A stretch of DNA of 23,062 nucleotides from Bacteroidaceae bacterium (GCA_900752815.1 CAADWS010000179.1:1-23062); one strand, 5' to 3'; numbered from the stretch's first letter, positions 6,309 to 16,891 are shown. The notes: generated from the letters alone by a model not told the origin. Numbers and translations: made by a program.

Positions 6309-8138
6309 CTATCCGGCGGCTTCGGCTTCCATCTGGCGCAGGGCGCTGACCAGGCGGCTGTTGTCGGCGCGGTTGCGCACGGCCAGGCGGATGTAGCTGC
6401 GGCCGTTGAAGGCCTTCTTGCTGCTGCAGTCTTTTATCAGGATGTTCTGCTCGTTGAGCAGGCGCACGGCCAGCTCGTGCGAACGGAAGGGCGGGAGAAC
6501 TTCACACAGGAAGTAGTTGGCCTGCGAGGGGATGACGCGCAGGAAGGAGATGCTTTCCAGTTCGCTGCCGAAGGTGCGGCGCTCCTCCTGAAACTTTTCG
6601 CAGCCGCGGCGATAGTCGGCTTCGTATTTTGAGAAAATCTGGAGATAGAATTCGGCGAAGGAATTCAGGTTCCAGATGGATACATCTTTCTTGATATGCC
6701 CGATGAGAGCCGTGTCGGCCGAGGCCAGGATGCCCAGACGCAGTCCCGGCACGCCGAAACTCTTGGAGATGCTCTTCATGACGGCCATGTGGGGATAGGT
6801 TTCGAGCACGTGGTTGTGCAGGAGGGTGTTTTCGCTGTAGTTGACGCTGAAGTCGACAAACGACTCATCGACCACGAAGCGGATGTTGCGCTCCTCGCAC
6901 CATTCGGCCAGCCGGAAGATTTCGGCCGGAGCGAGGAAGTTGCCTGAAGGGTTGTCCGGGTTGACGAGGAGCAGTGCGCTCAGTTGCTTGTCGGCAAAGA
7001 AATGCATGAGGTCGTCGGCCGTATAGCTGAAGTCGGCGTTGTCGGGCGTGAAGGTGACGACGCTTTCGGGCTGCCGGCGGTTGGGATATTCCTCGAAGGT
7101 GGGGCAGGTGACGCCCAGGCGGCCTTCGCATCCCTCCATCAGACTCTTGATGAGCTCGGCGGCTCCGTTGCCGGGCACGATGTAGTCCAGCTTCACGCCG
7201 AAGCATTTGCCGGCCAGCAGCGAGTTGACATACATGCCCGAGGGATATTCCGTAAGCAGGGTGTTGAAGTTGGCGCGGAGCTCGTCCATCATCCGTTCCG
7301 ACGGATAGTAAGGGTTGACCAGATAGCAGTAGTCGAGCAGTCCCGGGAAGCGCCAGTAGCCGCCGTAGCGGGACATGTATTTCTTCCATCGGTCCTCGCC
7401 TTCAGCGAAAAGGGCTTCTGCGATGTTGAGGTCCTGTATGTCGTCGATTTCATACCATTTTTCGTCGCTGATGGGCAGCGCCTTGAGTTCCGATTTGTCC
7501 AGGAAGGTGATGACGCGCAGCACCTGCTCGTAGTATTCGTTGTTGCCGAGAGCCTTGCTGTAGGCTTCGAGGAAGGGCACATACTTCTGTCGGGAGAAGT
7601 CCTTGCTGAATTTGTAGATGTTGACCGTCTTGTAGTAAGAGTCGGTGTCGGAATATTTGAAAGCCTTCTTCGGAATGAAGTTGATGATGTTGTTTTCCTC
7701 GTCGATGCGCACCATGGTTCCGTCCATCCAGGTCTGGTATTTGGCTACCAGCGCCAGGTTGGGATAGGGGTTGTCGAGCAGGAGCTGGAAAAGGCGGTCG
7801 TCGAAGATGAGGTCGCTCTCGATGAGCAGGGTGTCGTCTTCCTGAAGCTTTTCCTTGGCCAGTGCCAGCGAGTAGATGTTGTTGGTTCGGTTGTAGACGG
7901 GGTTGTCAACATATTCGATGCGCAGGACGTCGTCGAAGCGGTGGCCGATGTAGTCGCGCAGCTTCTGTCCTTCATATCCCACCACGATGAGGACGCGGTT
8001 CAGCCGCAGTTTCGACAGTTGGCCGAGCATGCGGTCGATGAGTTTCGTTCCGTTGACCGAAATCATGCACTTGGTGTTGTTCTTTGTCAGTTCGCCGAGG
8101 CGTTTGCCCATGCCGGCAGCTAAAATGATGGCTTGCAT
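6309..8138 (-). CDS. Fusion of LicC-like nucleotidyltransferase and PLP-dependent HisC/CobD-like enzyme
   Basis: A 609-residue two-domain protein. Residues 1 to about 245 are a sugar-phosphate-type nucleotidyltransferase with LAAGMGKRLG (6-15), the metal motif LLIESDLIFD (104-113) and a closing WYEIDDIQDL (228-237). The last motif fits cytidylyltransferases for phosphocholine or 2-aminoethylphosphonate. Residues from about 255 are a fold-type I PLP enzyme of the histidinol-phosphate aminotransferase / threonine-phosphate decarboxylase group: GNGAAELI (323-330), NPDNPSG (393-399), VVDES (422-426, Asp424), SISKSFGVPGLRLG (456-469, PLP Lys459, Arg467) and substrate-carboxylate IRLAVR (583-588). 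The PLP part could make or transaminate a phospho-amino-alcohol that the first part activates with CTP; this is inference. A PntC-aminotransferase fusion in Treponema denticola phosphonate metabolism is a known parallel. It lies 47 bp downstream of the LicD fusion gene. Confidence 0.88.
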   Translation of the reverse strand: MQAIILAAGMGKRLGELTKNNTKCMISVNGTKLIDRMLGQLSKLRLNRVLIVVGYEGQKLRDYIGHRFDDVLRIEYVDNPVYNRTNNIYSLALAKEKLQEDDTLLIESDLIFDDRLFQLLLDNPYPNLALVAKYQTWMDGTMVRIDEENNIINFIPKKAFKYSDTDSYYKTVNIYKFSKDFSRQKYVPFLEAYSKALGNNEYYEQVLRVITFLDKSELKALPISDEKWYEIDDIQDLNIAEALFAEGEDRWKKYMSRYGGYWRFPGLLDYCYLVNPYYPSERMMDELRANFNTLLTEYPSGMYVNSLLAGKCFGVKLDYIVPGNGAAELIKSLMEGCEGRLGVTCPTFEEYPNRRQPESVVTFTPDNADFSYTADDLMHFFADKQLSALLLVNPDNPSGNFLAPAEIFRLAEWCEERNIRFVVDESFVDFSVNYSENTLLHNHVLETYPHMAVMKSISKSFGVPGLRLGILASADTALIGHIKKDVSIWNLNSFAEFYLQIFSKYEADYRRGCEKFQEERRTFGSELESISFLRVIPSQANYFLCEVLPPFRSHELAVRLLNEQNILIKDCSSKKAFNGRSYIRLAVRNRADNSRLVSALRQMEAEAAG

Positions 8139-8185
8139 AATCAGTAGGTTTGTGGTTGGGGAAAGAGAGGAGCGTGATGCGGTGT

Positions 8186-9721
8186 TTATCGCAGTTCGGT
8201 GCAGTAGAACACGGCGTGTCCGTTGCGCTGGTTCTCGGGCGGCAGTTTCATGTAGTCGCCGAAGAGGTCGCGCAAGTATTGGTCTTCGTTGGCCGGGGCC
8301 TTGAATTTTTCGCCCTCAAAGCAGATTTCCGTCAGCGGGAAGATGGTGGTGGCCAGATGCCGGTTTCCGTTTCCGCTGTGGATGAGTATGTTGGAATAAT
8401 ATTGGTCGTTCCGGGTGAAGCGTGCGCCGGTTTTCCACAGCATTCCCAGCAGGGCGCGTTTTGCACCGAAATAGAACAGTTCGGCAAGGCTTCGCAGCGA
8501 ATAGCGGTGCTGGCTGTGCAGGATGGAGTTGGCGCGGCAGTAACCGCGGGCCACCTTTCTGGAAAATGAGGGACCGAAGGAGGGCCAGGCGGTCATGGGG
8601 AAAATGTCGATGTAGAGTCCCTTGGCATAGGAACGCGTGAAGTCGTCGGCTGGCTCTACCACCAGAGTGTTCAGGTCGCGTACCTTGCAGACGGGGAGGC
8701 CGATTTCGGGGTCGGTTTCGGGGGTCTGGATGAACAGATGCGGCGGGAGTTCCCGGCGGGCCGCCTCGACCAGACGCGGCAGGTCGGCAGCGTGGACGCA
8801 AATGTCGATATCGTCGTCCCAGGGAATGAAACCGCCGTGGCGCACAGCGCCCAGCAGCGTACCGCTGTCGAGCCAGTAGTCAATGTGGTGGCGGTCGAGC
8901 AGATTACGCACTTCGATAAGGATGTCGAGCATCTTGAGTTGCATTTCACGCAGGTTGCGGCGGGTGTAGCGGACCAGGTTGCCATTGCGCTCAGCCGGAG
9001 TCTGTCTGCCCGCCGGAGCGTTTTCGGCTTCGCGCTGGCTGAGGTAGCGCTCGAGCAGCGGGAGGTCTTCTTTGTAAGTGAGTTTGAGATTGCTCTCGTC
9101 ACCGTCGACGAGGTGGACCGGCTGCTCGGGAAGGTAGCGCACGACGACTCCGCAGTCGTCAGTGGCGCAAAAGTCCGGGTCGGCCAGTGCGCGGCGGTAG
9201 GCTTCGGCTATGACGGAATAGTGGAAAGCCTGAGGAGTCTGCATCCGGCGCAGGCGGCTGCGCTGGGGAGTGCCCGTAATGTTTTCGCCGTCGGTTTCGA
9301 CAATGGTGTCGACGGCCGGGAGGGCCGTGCCTACGGCCTGGTGTTGCTCCAAAGCCTGGCATACGCGGTTGATGACGGCCTGGGGCACGAGGGGCCGTAC
9401 GGCATCGTGGATGAGCAGGTTGACATCGCGGCCGGCATAGGCCTTGAGGGCCGCCAGGCTGGAGTCGGAACGTTCCTTGCCGCCGGGAAGAATGTGACGC
9501 ACCTTCTTCCAGGACGACTGTTCCACAATCTGCTGCACCTCCCGCAGGAAATCGGGATGTGAAACGATGGCGATTTCTGCGATGTTTCCGTTCTGTTCGA
9601 AGGCATCGACAGCATGTTCCAGGATAGTCTTGCCGCGTACCCGGAGAAACTGCTTGGGACGGTCGGCCCCCAGTCGTGTTCCGGTGCCGCCGGCCAGAAG
9701 TATGGCGATATTGGCTTTCAT
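8186..9721 (-). CDS. Fusion of IspD/TarI-like cytidylyltransferase and LicD-family phosphotransferase
   Basis: A 511-residue bifunctional protein. The N-terminal domain (1 to about 230) is an IspD/TarI-type CTP transferase: LAGGTGTRLG (9-18), RPKQF (21-25), HDAVRP (105-110, Asp106 and Arg109), TPQAF (162-166), TDD (187-189) and Lys213. These residues match those used by E. coli IspD. The C-terminal domain (about 255-511) is LicD/fukutin-like, with the signature from Leu284 to Ile307 (SGTLLG, then PWDDDIDI), a second acidic motif YIDIFP (370-375) and a closing MKLPPENQR. LicD proteins move phosphocholine, phosphoethanolamine or ribitol phosphate from a CDP carrier to a glycan. The natural reading is synthesis and transfer of one CDP-polyol in a single polypeptide; MEP synthesis cannot be excluded. 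It has its own -7 box, 102 bp after folK. Confidence 0.9.
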   Translation of the reverse strand: MKANIAILLAGGTGTRLGADRPKQFLRVRGKTILEHAVDAFEQNGNIAEIAIVSHPDFLREVQQIVEQSSWKKVRHILPGGKERSDSSLAALKAYAGRDVNLLIHDAVRPLVPQAVINRVCQALEQHQAVGTALPAVDTIVETDGENITGTPQRSRLRRMQTPQAFHYSVIAEAYRRALADPDFCATDDCGVVVRYLPEQPVHLVDGDESNLKLTYKEDLPLLERYLSQREAENAPAGRQTPAERNGNLVRYTRRNLREMQLKMLDILIEVRNLLDRHHIDYWLDSGTLLGAVRHGGFIPWDDDIDICVHAADLPRLVEAARRELPPHLFIQTPETDPEIGLPVCKVRDLNTLVVEPADDFTRSYAKGLYIDIFPMTAWPSFGPSFSRKVARGYCRANSILHSQHRYSLRSLAELFYFGAKRALLGMLWKTGARFTRNDQYYSNILIHSGNGNRHLATTIFPLTEICFEGEKFKAPANEDQYLRDLFGDYMKLPPENQRNGHAVFYCTELR

Positions 9722-9726
9722 TGTTG

Positions 9727-9734
9727 CAAAGATA
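9727..9734 (-). promoter_or_regulatory. -7 promoter box upstream of the IspD/LicD gene
   Basis: On the minus strand this reads TATCTTTG, a full match to TAnnTTTG, 5 bases before the ATG at 9721. No clear TTG is seen 19-21 bp upstream. If it is used, the transcript would be leaderless or nearly so, or an internal start would be used. Confidence 0.4.
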
Positions 9735-9823
9735 GCGCTTTGGCTTCAGATTTAGGGCTTTTGTGCCGGATAAATGCTGGCTGTTCCGGCGGCACGGCCG
9801 CCCGGCAGCGGTTTTCCGCCGTT

Positions 9824-10327
9824 TTATGTGTTGTGTGGAGCATCTGTGCTTTCCGCCGCTTCTTTCTGTTCGAGAAGTTCCAGGTGCCGGCGGATGGTCA
9901 GGCCGGTGAGGGGATGGCGCAGGTCGGGTGCGATTTCCGCAAGCGGCCGGAGCACAAAGTCGCGTTCGGTCAGGTGTGGATGGGGCAGGGTGAGCCGCGG
10001 TGTCTGCAGGCATTCTTCGCCCAGAAACAGGAGATCGATGTCGATGCAGCGGTCGTAGTGGATGCCGTCGTGGCTTTTGCGGGTACGTCCCATTTCCCGT
10101 TCGATGGCCTGGGTCACGTCGAGCGCCTCTTCGGCGGAAAGGGAGGTGTCGAAGACGGCGGCGGCGTTGAGAAACAGATGTTCGGAGACGAAGCCTACCG
10201 GGCGGGTCTCGTAAAAAGAAGAGCACTTGACGAGCGTACCCAGACGTTCGTCAAGTGCCTTGATGGCGTGGCGCATGGCCTGCTCGCGGTGGCCGAGGTT
10301 GGCCCCGAGTGCGATGTAGATGTACAT
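9824..10327 (-). CDS. folK: 6-hydroxymethyl-7,8-dihydropterin pyrophosphokinase
   Basis: Cytosolic folate-pathway enzyme that moves pyrophosphate from ATP to 6-hydroxymethyl-dihydropterin. The 167-residue length is standard. Visible motifs are IALGANLG (5-12), YETRPVGF (39-46), the ATP/magnesium stretch EREMGRTRK (76-84) and YDRCIDIDLLF (91-101, magnesium ligands Asp95 and Asp97), and LPHPHL (114-119). The ATG at 10327 directly precedes the first beta strand. It follows queA by 17 bases and is the last gene of the housekeeping run before the fusion genes. The C terminus, rich in Glu and Ala, lies beyond the conserved fold. Confidence 0.96.
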   Translation of the reverse strand: MYIYIALGANLGHREQAMRHAIKALDERLGTLVKCSSFYETRPVGFVSEHLFLNAAAVFDTSLSAEEALDVTQAIEREMGRTRKSHDGIHYDRCIDIDLLFLGEECLQTPRLTLPHPHLTERDFVLRPLAEIAPDLRHPLTGLTIRRHLELLEQKEAAESTDAPHNT

Positions 10328-10344
10328 GAGGCGGCCTTGCGGTA

Positions 10345-11397
10345 TTAGTCGACAATCAGCATGACATCGCCGAAGGGACCGAACATGTAGTCCTCCTTCA
10401 GTGCCGTGCGGTAAGCTTCCATGGTGTACTCGTAGTCGCCGAAGGCGGCCGTCAGCATGAGCAGTGTGGAGTAGGGCAGGTGGAAGTTGGACAGCATGGC
10501 GTCGGCCACTCCGAATTCGTAGGGCGGGAAGATGAACTTGTTCGTCCAGCCTTCAAATTCCTTGATGCGGTGATCGGTACCTACACAGGCTTCAAGGGCG
10601 CGCTGCACGGTGGTGCCTACGGCCACGATTTTGTGGCGCTCGTCCTTGGCGTGGTTGACGATGCGGCAGCATTCGGCATTGACTTCCATCTGTTCCGAAT
10701 CCATCTTGTGTTTGGTCAGGTCCTCCACGTCGGTGTTGCGGAAGTTGCCCAGTCCGCAGTGAAGCGTGATGTAGGCGAATTCGATGCCTTTGATTTCCAT
10801 CCGCTTCATGATTTCGCGCGAAAAGTGCAGGCCGGCGGTGGGGGCCGTTACGGCGCCTTCGTTCTTGGCGAAGATGCACTGGAAGCGCTCCAGGTCCTCG
10901 GGTTCCGACTCACGGCCGATGAAACGGGGAATGGGAGCCTCGCCCAGGGCGTAGAGCGAGCGTTTGAATTCGTCGTGGTCGCCGTCGTAGAGGAAGCGGA
11001 GCGTACGTCCGCGGCTCGTCGTGTTGTCGATGACTTCGGCCACGATGGAATTGTCATCGCCGAAATAGAGTTTGTTGCCGATGCGGATTTTCCGGGCAGG
11101 GTCGACGAGGACATCCCACAGGCGCAGTTCCTGATTCAGTTCGCGCAACAGGAAAACTTCTATCTTCGCACCGGTCTTTTCCTTGTTGCCGTAGAGGCGG
11201 GCGGGAAACACTTTGGTGTCGTTGAATACGAATACATCGTGCTCGTCGAAATATTCGAGGATGTCCTTGAACATACGGTGTTCGATTTCGCCGTTCTTGC
11301 GGTGGAGTACCATCATGCGGCATTCGTCGCGGAAGGGTGCCGGATATTTGGCGATTTTCTCCTCGGGGAGCTTGAACTTGAATTCAGAAAGTTTCAT
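10345..11397 (-). CDS. queA: S-adenosylmethionine:tRNA ribosyltransferase-isomerase
   Basis: Enzyme of queuosine synthesis that moves and rearranges the ribosyl part of SAM onto preQ1 in the wobble position of tRNAs with GUN anticodons. The 350 residues are the usual size. The start [20 protein letters not shown] is a typical QueA N terminus, and [14 protein letters not shown] (56-69) and TAGLHFS are conserved family blocks. The ATG at 11397 gives this family start exactly. It follows truB by 40 bases on the same strand, so two tRNA modification genes are adjacent. Confidence 0.97.
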   Translation of the reverse strand: MKLSEFKFKLPEEKIAKYPAPFRDECRMMVLHRKNGEIEHRMFKDILEYFDEHDVFVFNDTKVFPARLYGNKEKTGAKIEVFLLRELNQELRLWDVLVDPARKIRIGNKLYFGDDNSIVAEVIDNTTSRGRTLRFLYDGDHDEFKRSLYALGEAPIPRFIGRESEPEDLERFQCIFAKNEGAVTAPTAGLHFSREIMKRMEIKGIEFAYITLHCGLGNFRNTDVEDLTKHKMDSEQMEVNAECCRIVNHAKDERHKIVAVGTTVQRALEACVGTDHRIKEFEGWTNKFIFPPYEFGVADAMLSNFHLPYSTLLMLTAAFGDYEYTMEAYRTALKEDYMFGPFGDVMLIVD

Positions 11398-11437
11398 ATG
11401 AATGGAATATTGTTGGATGCTTTACGGAAAATGCAAG

Positions 11438-12151
11438 TTATTGCGGGAGTTCTGTTTCTATGGTCTGTTGGGCCAGCCACTCTTCGAAATCTTCGAGGTG
11501 GAAGCACTGTTCGCAGCGATAGTTCCCCACCTGCGTGCGCCGCAGGGCGGTGAGGTGCGCGGCGCTTTGTAGCGCCTGCCCGATGTCGCGTGCCAGTGCG
11601 CGGATGTAGGTGCCTTTGGAGCAGACAATGCGCAGGGTGAGCTGCATGGCTTCGGCGTCGAAGGCAAGCAGTTCGATTTCGTCGATGCGCAGGGGCTTGG
11701 CCTTGAGCGGCACATCCTGTCCCCGGCGTGCCAGGTCGTAGGCCCGCTTGCCTTCCACCTTGCAGGCCGAAAAAGCGGGGGGCACCTGCATGATTTCGCC
11801 CGTGAATTGCGGCAGTGTCGCGCGGATGAGTGCTTCGGTGATGTGGGCGGTGGGGTAGGTGGCGTCGACGGGATGTTCCAGGTCGAAACTGGGGGTGGTG
11901 GCTCCCAGTTGCAGCGTGGCAATGTATTCCTTGACGCCGCTTTGGAGCTGCTCTATCTGCTTGGTGGCGCGTCCGGTGCAGATGACCATGACGCCGGTGG
12001 CCAGCGGGTCGAGCGTTCCGGCGTGTCCCACCTTGATTTTTTTGCCGCCCAGGCGTTGCGTGATGAGCCATCTGACTTTGGCGACGAGGGCGAACGAGGT
12101 CCATCCGTAGGGCTTGTCGAACGCCAGTATTTGTCCTGCGTGAAAGTTCAT
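11438..12151 (-). CDS. truB: tRNA pseudouridine-55 synthase
   Basis: Makes pseudouridine at position 55 in the T loop of most tRNAs. The 237-residue protein has the compact Bacteroidota size. The N terminus has LAFDKPYGWTSF (9-20) and the catalytic block KVGHAGTLDPLATGV (40-54), with nucleophile Asp48. KEYIA and the C-terminal CSKGTYIRALARDIG are further family motifs. The start overlaps the uppP stop by one base (TGATG), which implies translational coupling. queA follows 40 bases later. Confidence 0.96.
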   Translation of the reverse strand: MNFHAGQILAFDKPYGWTSFALVAKVRWLITQRLGGKKIKVGHAGTLDPLATGVMVICTGRATKQIEQLQSGVKEYIATLQLGATTPSFDLEHPVDATYPTAHITEALIRATLPQFTGEIMQVPPAFSACKVEGKRAYDLARRGQDVPLKAKPLRIDEIELLAFDAEAMQLTLRIVCSKGTYIRALARDIGQALQSAAHLTALRRTQVGNYRCEQCFHLEDFEEWLAQQTIETELPQ

Positions 12152-12972
12152 CAGCCGAAAATCAGGGCAGCCAGACCTGCCAGGAGGCAGTAGGCGGCGA
12201 AATAAATGAGTTTACCTTTACGTACGATGTTAATCATCCATTTGCAGGCCGCCATGCCGGAGATGAAGGCGGCCAGGAAGCCCACGCTGAGGGCGGTGAC
12301 GGAGATGCCGCCAAAGGCAGCCTCGGCGCCGCTTTCCATGGCTTCGAGCGTGCTGAGCAGGGCTTCGCCCAGGATGGGCGGAATTACCATGAGGAAGGAG
12401 AACTGGGCCATGGTGTTCTTGTTGTTGCCCAGAATGAGGCCTGTGGCTATGGTACTGCCCGAACGGCTGAGGCCGGGGAGCACGGCAAAGGCCTGTGCGA
12501 TGCCGATGATGAAGGCGTCGCGAAGGGAGATGTTTTCCTTCTGCCGCGGACGGGCAAAGTAGGAATAAGCCAGCAGGACGGCGGTGAGGAGCAGGCAGAT
12601 GCCGACAATGGTAAGGCCGGAACTGAAGATGGATTCTACCTTGCTCTTGAAGAAGACGCCGACGATGCCGATGGGAATCATCGAAACGAGAATGTTGAGC
12701 GTGTAGCGCTGGTCGCTGTTGAGGCGGGCCAGACCGCTGCCGGGGCCCAGCGGGCGGAAGGTGCCTTTGATAATCTTGCCGATTTCGCTGCCGAGGATAA
12801 CGAGGGTGCTCAGCACGGTGGCTATGTGTACGGCGATGGTGAAGGCCATGTTTTCTTCTGCGCCTACACCCAGGATGTGCGAACCGAGTGCCAGGTGCCC
12901 GCTGCTGCTGACGGGCAGATATTCTGTCAGTCCCTGGACGATGCCCAGGATAAGTGCTTCAATGGTGTTCAT
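12151..12972 (-). CDS. uppP: Undecaprenyl-diphosphate phosphatase
   Basis: Integral inner-membrane enzyme that dephosphorylates undecaprenyl diphosphate so the lipid carrier can be reused for peptidoglycan and surface glycans. Its 273 residues form many hydrophobic segments. The two active-site regions are [10 protein letters not shown] (17-26) and PGLSRSGST (166-174, Arg170). It sits between the DUF3098 gene (57 bp upstream) and truB (1-base overlap), the usual Bacteroidota order. Overexpression of this family gives bacitracin resistance elsewhere, but nothing here suggests a dedicated resistance gene. Confidence 0.96.
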   Translation of the reverse strand: MNTIEALILGIVQGLTEYLPVSSSGHLALGSHILGVGAEENMAFTIAVHIATVLSTLVILGSEIGKIIKGTFRPLGPGSGLARLNSDQRYTLNILVSMIPIGIVGVFFKSKVESIFSSGLTIVGICLLLTAVLLAYSYFARPRQKENISLRDAFIIGIAQAFAVLPGLSRSGSTIATGLILGNNKNTMAQFSFLMVIPPILGEALLSTLEAMESGAEAAFGGISVTALSVGFLAAFISGMAACKWMINIVRKGKLIYFAAYCLLAGLAALIFG

Positions 12973-13029
12973 GAACTGAATGGGTTGGTGAATGATAGGA
13001 GATGGGGTCGGGGCGCCTGGCCCCTTTTC

Positions 13030-13266
13030 TTATTCTTCGTTTTTAGGGGTGCGCGGGCGGCGCAGGATGGCGTAAATCATGAAGAGGTAGCCGAACAGGC
13101 ATACGATGGGAGCCACCTTGATGCGTCGGGCTTCAAAAATGGCGGGGTTGAACTGTTCTTCAGAGGAGCCGCTGCCGGACATCAGGATGAAGCCGATGAT
13201 GACGATGGCCATGCCGATGGCCAGCAGAATGAAGTTGTTGCGGTCGAAAGCAAATACTTTTTTCAT
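13030..13266 (-). CDS. Small two-helix membrane protein (DUF3098)
   Basis: A 78-residue protein with two likely membrane segments, about residues 9-29 (FILLAIGMAIVIIGFILMSG) and 50-70 (KVAPIVCLFGYLFMIYAILR). The linker between them contains SGSGSSEEQFNPAIFEARR, and the tail is short and charged. Length, NNFILLAIGMAIVIIGF and the position between ftsX and uppP all fit DUF3098, a family of unknown function. Its constant place next to ftsX and uppP suggests a cell-envelope or division role, but that is context only. The start ATG at 13266 is followed by KKVFAFDRNNF, typical for the family. Confidence 0.85.
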   Translation of the reverse strand: MKKVFAFDRNNFILLAIGMAIVIIGFILMSGSGSSEEQFNPAIFEARRIKVAPIVCLFGYLFMIYAILRRPRTPKNEE

Positions 13267-13340
13267 ATCGTTGGTGTTTTTTGTTCATTGTTCCGTTGAC
13301 GGTAGGGACAGGGCAGCAGGGCGGCCCGGGGTGTACCGTT

Positions 13341-14213
13341 TTATTTCAGGAAGATTTCACTGGTTGTCAGATGCAGGAAGCGGTTGACGGAGAAGTAGGC
13401 ACAGAGCAGCGTGAGTGTCAGTCCGCAGGCAAAGATGGAGCCGAACGTCACCGTCAGGATTTCATGGCTGATAAGCTGGGCCAGATAGCCGTCAAGATGG
13501 ATGAGCGCGTAGATGCCGCTGCCGATGCAGAGGCTGGCGATGATGGCGGAGCAGCAACCCACCCAGAAGGCCTGCCGCATGAAGGGGCGGCGGATGAAGC
13601 TCCAGCGCGCACCGATGAGCTTCATGGAGTTGATGCTGAAACGGCGGGCATAGACATTCATGCGGATGGTGTTGTTGATGAGGGCGAACGACACGCAGCC
13701 CAGCAGGGCGGCAATGCCCAGCAGCACGGTGCTGACGAGGGGGATGACGTGGTTGATGCGTTCGATTTCCTCAATGGGGTAGATGACCTCGGCCACATAG
13801 CGCCGCTGCTTGAGCATGGGCTCAATTTTGGCGATGCTGTCCTTGTTGGTGTATTCTGCCTTGAGCAGCAGTTCGATTTCGGCCAGGATGGGGTTGGCGT
13901 CGAGGAAGTCCTCTTCTTCGATACCCATGTCCTCCAGCGTTTCCTTGGCGCCTTCTTCCTTGGAAATGTAGGTCATCTGCTGCACGAAGGGTTGCGCTTT
14001 CAGGTCTTCCTGTATCTTTTTCAGTTCCTTGGCCGGAATGTTGTCCTCCAGGAGCAGGGCCACGGGGAGCTCTTCCCGCACTTTGCGGCTAAGGTTGGCG
14101 GCCATCATAACGAAGAACACCACGGCTCCCAGCAGGATGAGCACCATGGAGGTGCTGATGCAGGAAGTGATGGTGCTGAACCGGCCGCTGCTGCGTCTTT
14201 TTTTTCTCGCCAT
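13341..14213 (-). CDS. ftsX: Cell division protein FtsX
   Basis: Permease-like partner of the FtsE ATPase; in other bacteria the complex at the septum activates peptidoglycan hydrolases. The 290-residue protein has the expected four membrane segments (about 20-40, 157-180, 212-238 and 252-274). A periplasmic domain lies between the first two (about 41-155), and the C terminus is short. The N terminus is strongly basic (MARKKRRSSGRF), consistent with a cytoplasmic start. No ftsE lies in this window, which is common in this phylum. It is the first gene of a minus-strand run with DUF3098 (74 bp downstream), uppP, truB, queA and folK. A -7-like box lies 59 bp upstream. Confidence 0.93.
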   Translation of the reverse strand: MARKKRRSSGRFSTITSCISTSMVLILLGAVVFFVMMAANLSRKVREELPVALLLEDNIPAKELKKIQEDLKAQPFVQQMTYISKEEGAKETLEDMGIEEEDFLDANPILAEIELLLKAEYTNKDSIAKIEPMLKQRRYVAEVIYPIEEIERINHVIPLVSTVLLGIAALLGCVSFALINNTIRMNVYARRFSINSMKLIGARWSFIRRPFMRQAFWVGCCSAIIASLCIGSGIYALIHLDGYLAQLISHEILTVTFGSIFACGLTLTLLCAYFSVNRFLHLTTSEIFLK

Positions 14214-14272
14214 TGTCGTTGAGGATATAGCTTTAGTGCTCTGCGTAAGGGCACAATGATTCTAAATTCTTG

Positions 14273-14280
14273 CAAAATTA
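14273..14280 (-). promoter_or_regulatory. -7 promoter box upstream of ftsX
   Basis: On the minus strand this reads TAATTTTG, which matches TAnnTTTG. It ends 59 bases before the ftsX ATG, a reasonable leader length. No TTG is seen at the -33 position, so the call rests on the -7 box and its place at the head of the run. Confidence 0.4.
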
Positions 14281-14459
14281 AGGATTTCTGCTGTTTTTTC
14301 GGGTGCTTTCAGCGGTTTTCTGCTGAAATTAACATGGTTTATGAATTTCGTGTGCTGACGGGCGGCAGTTCCGGCGGTCGGGAGGCGTCAGCTGAGGTGG
14401 ATGCCGGTGGCAGTGAGGCGCTGCCGGGAAGCGGAAAATCGGGTGGCGGGAGGGGTGGA

Positions 14460-14545
14460 AAAACAGTCAGTACTTTAGGAAAAACAGTCAGTACTTTAGA
14501 AATTTCTCTCAGTACTTTCGTTTTTCCTAAAGTACTGACTGTTTT
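14460..14545. repeat. Structured repeat element, copy 2 (three 21-bp units plus inverted arm)
   Basis: A perfect 26-bp inverted repeat (14460-14485 with 14520-14545) encloses 34 bases. Three 21-bp units start at 14464, 14485 and 14506. Their cores are CAGTCAGTACTTTAG, CAGTCAGTACTTTAG and CTCTCAGTACTTTCG, and they are followed by CTAAAGTACTGACTG (14527-14541). The layout equals copy 1 at 6179-6268. It lies 72 bp beyond the stop of the GH97 gene and 246 bp upstream of ftsX, so as RNA it could terminate the GH97 transcript. The rest of the 404-bp gap holds the ftsX -7 box and otherwise nothing I can name. Confidence 0.8.
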
Positions 14546-14617
14546 CACACGGCGGACGGCGTGCAGCATCGGGCGGCCTGCACATGGTGTCCGCGTGCCC
14601 TTCCGTGCCGGAAAGGG

Positions 14618-16891
<2,274 letters not shown>

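Noticed and set aside
6984..8123. A 379-codon open frame opposite the nucleotidyltransferase/PLP fusion
   Set aside because: The sense frame has complete catalytic motifs over its whole length; the antisense product is Val/Glu/Phe-rich without any domain and arises from codon bias.
10480..11553. A 357-codon plus-strand frame over queA
   Set aside because: queA is fully conserved on the other strand; the plus-strand frame shows no recognisable domain and runs through a gene boundary.
12996..13040. Possible terminator hairpin (GGGGC/GCCCC with TTTT) between the DUF3098 gene and uppP
   Set aside because: The stem is only 5 bp and the T run is on the strand opposite to the genes, so it would not act on their transcript.
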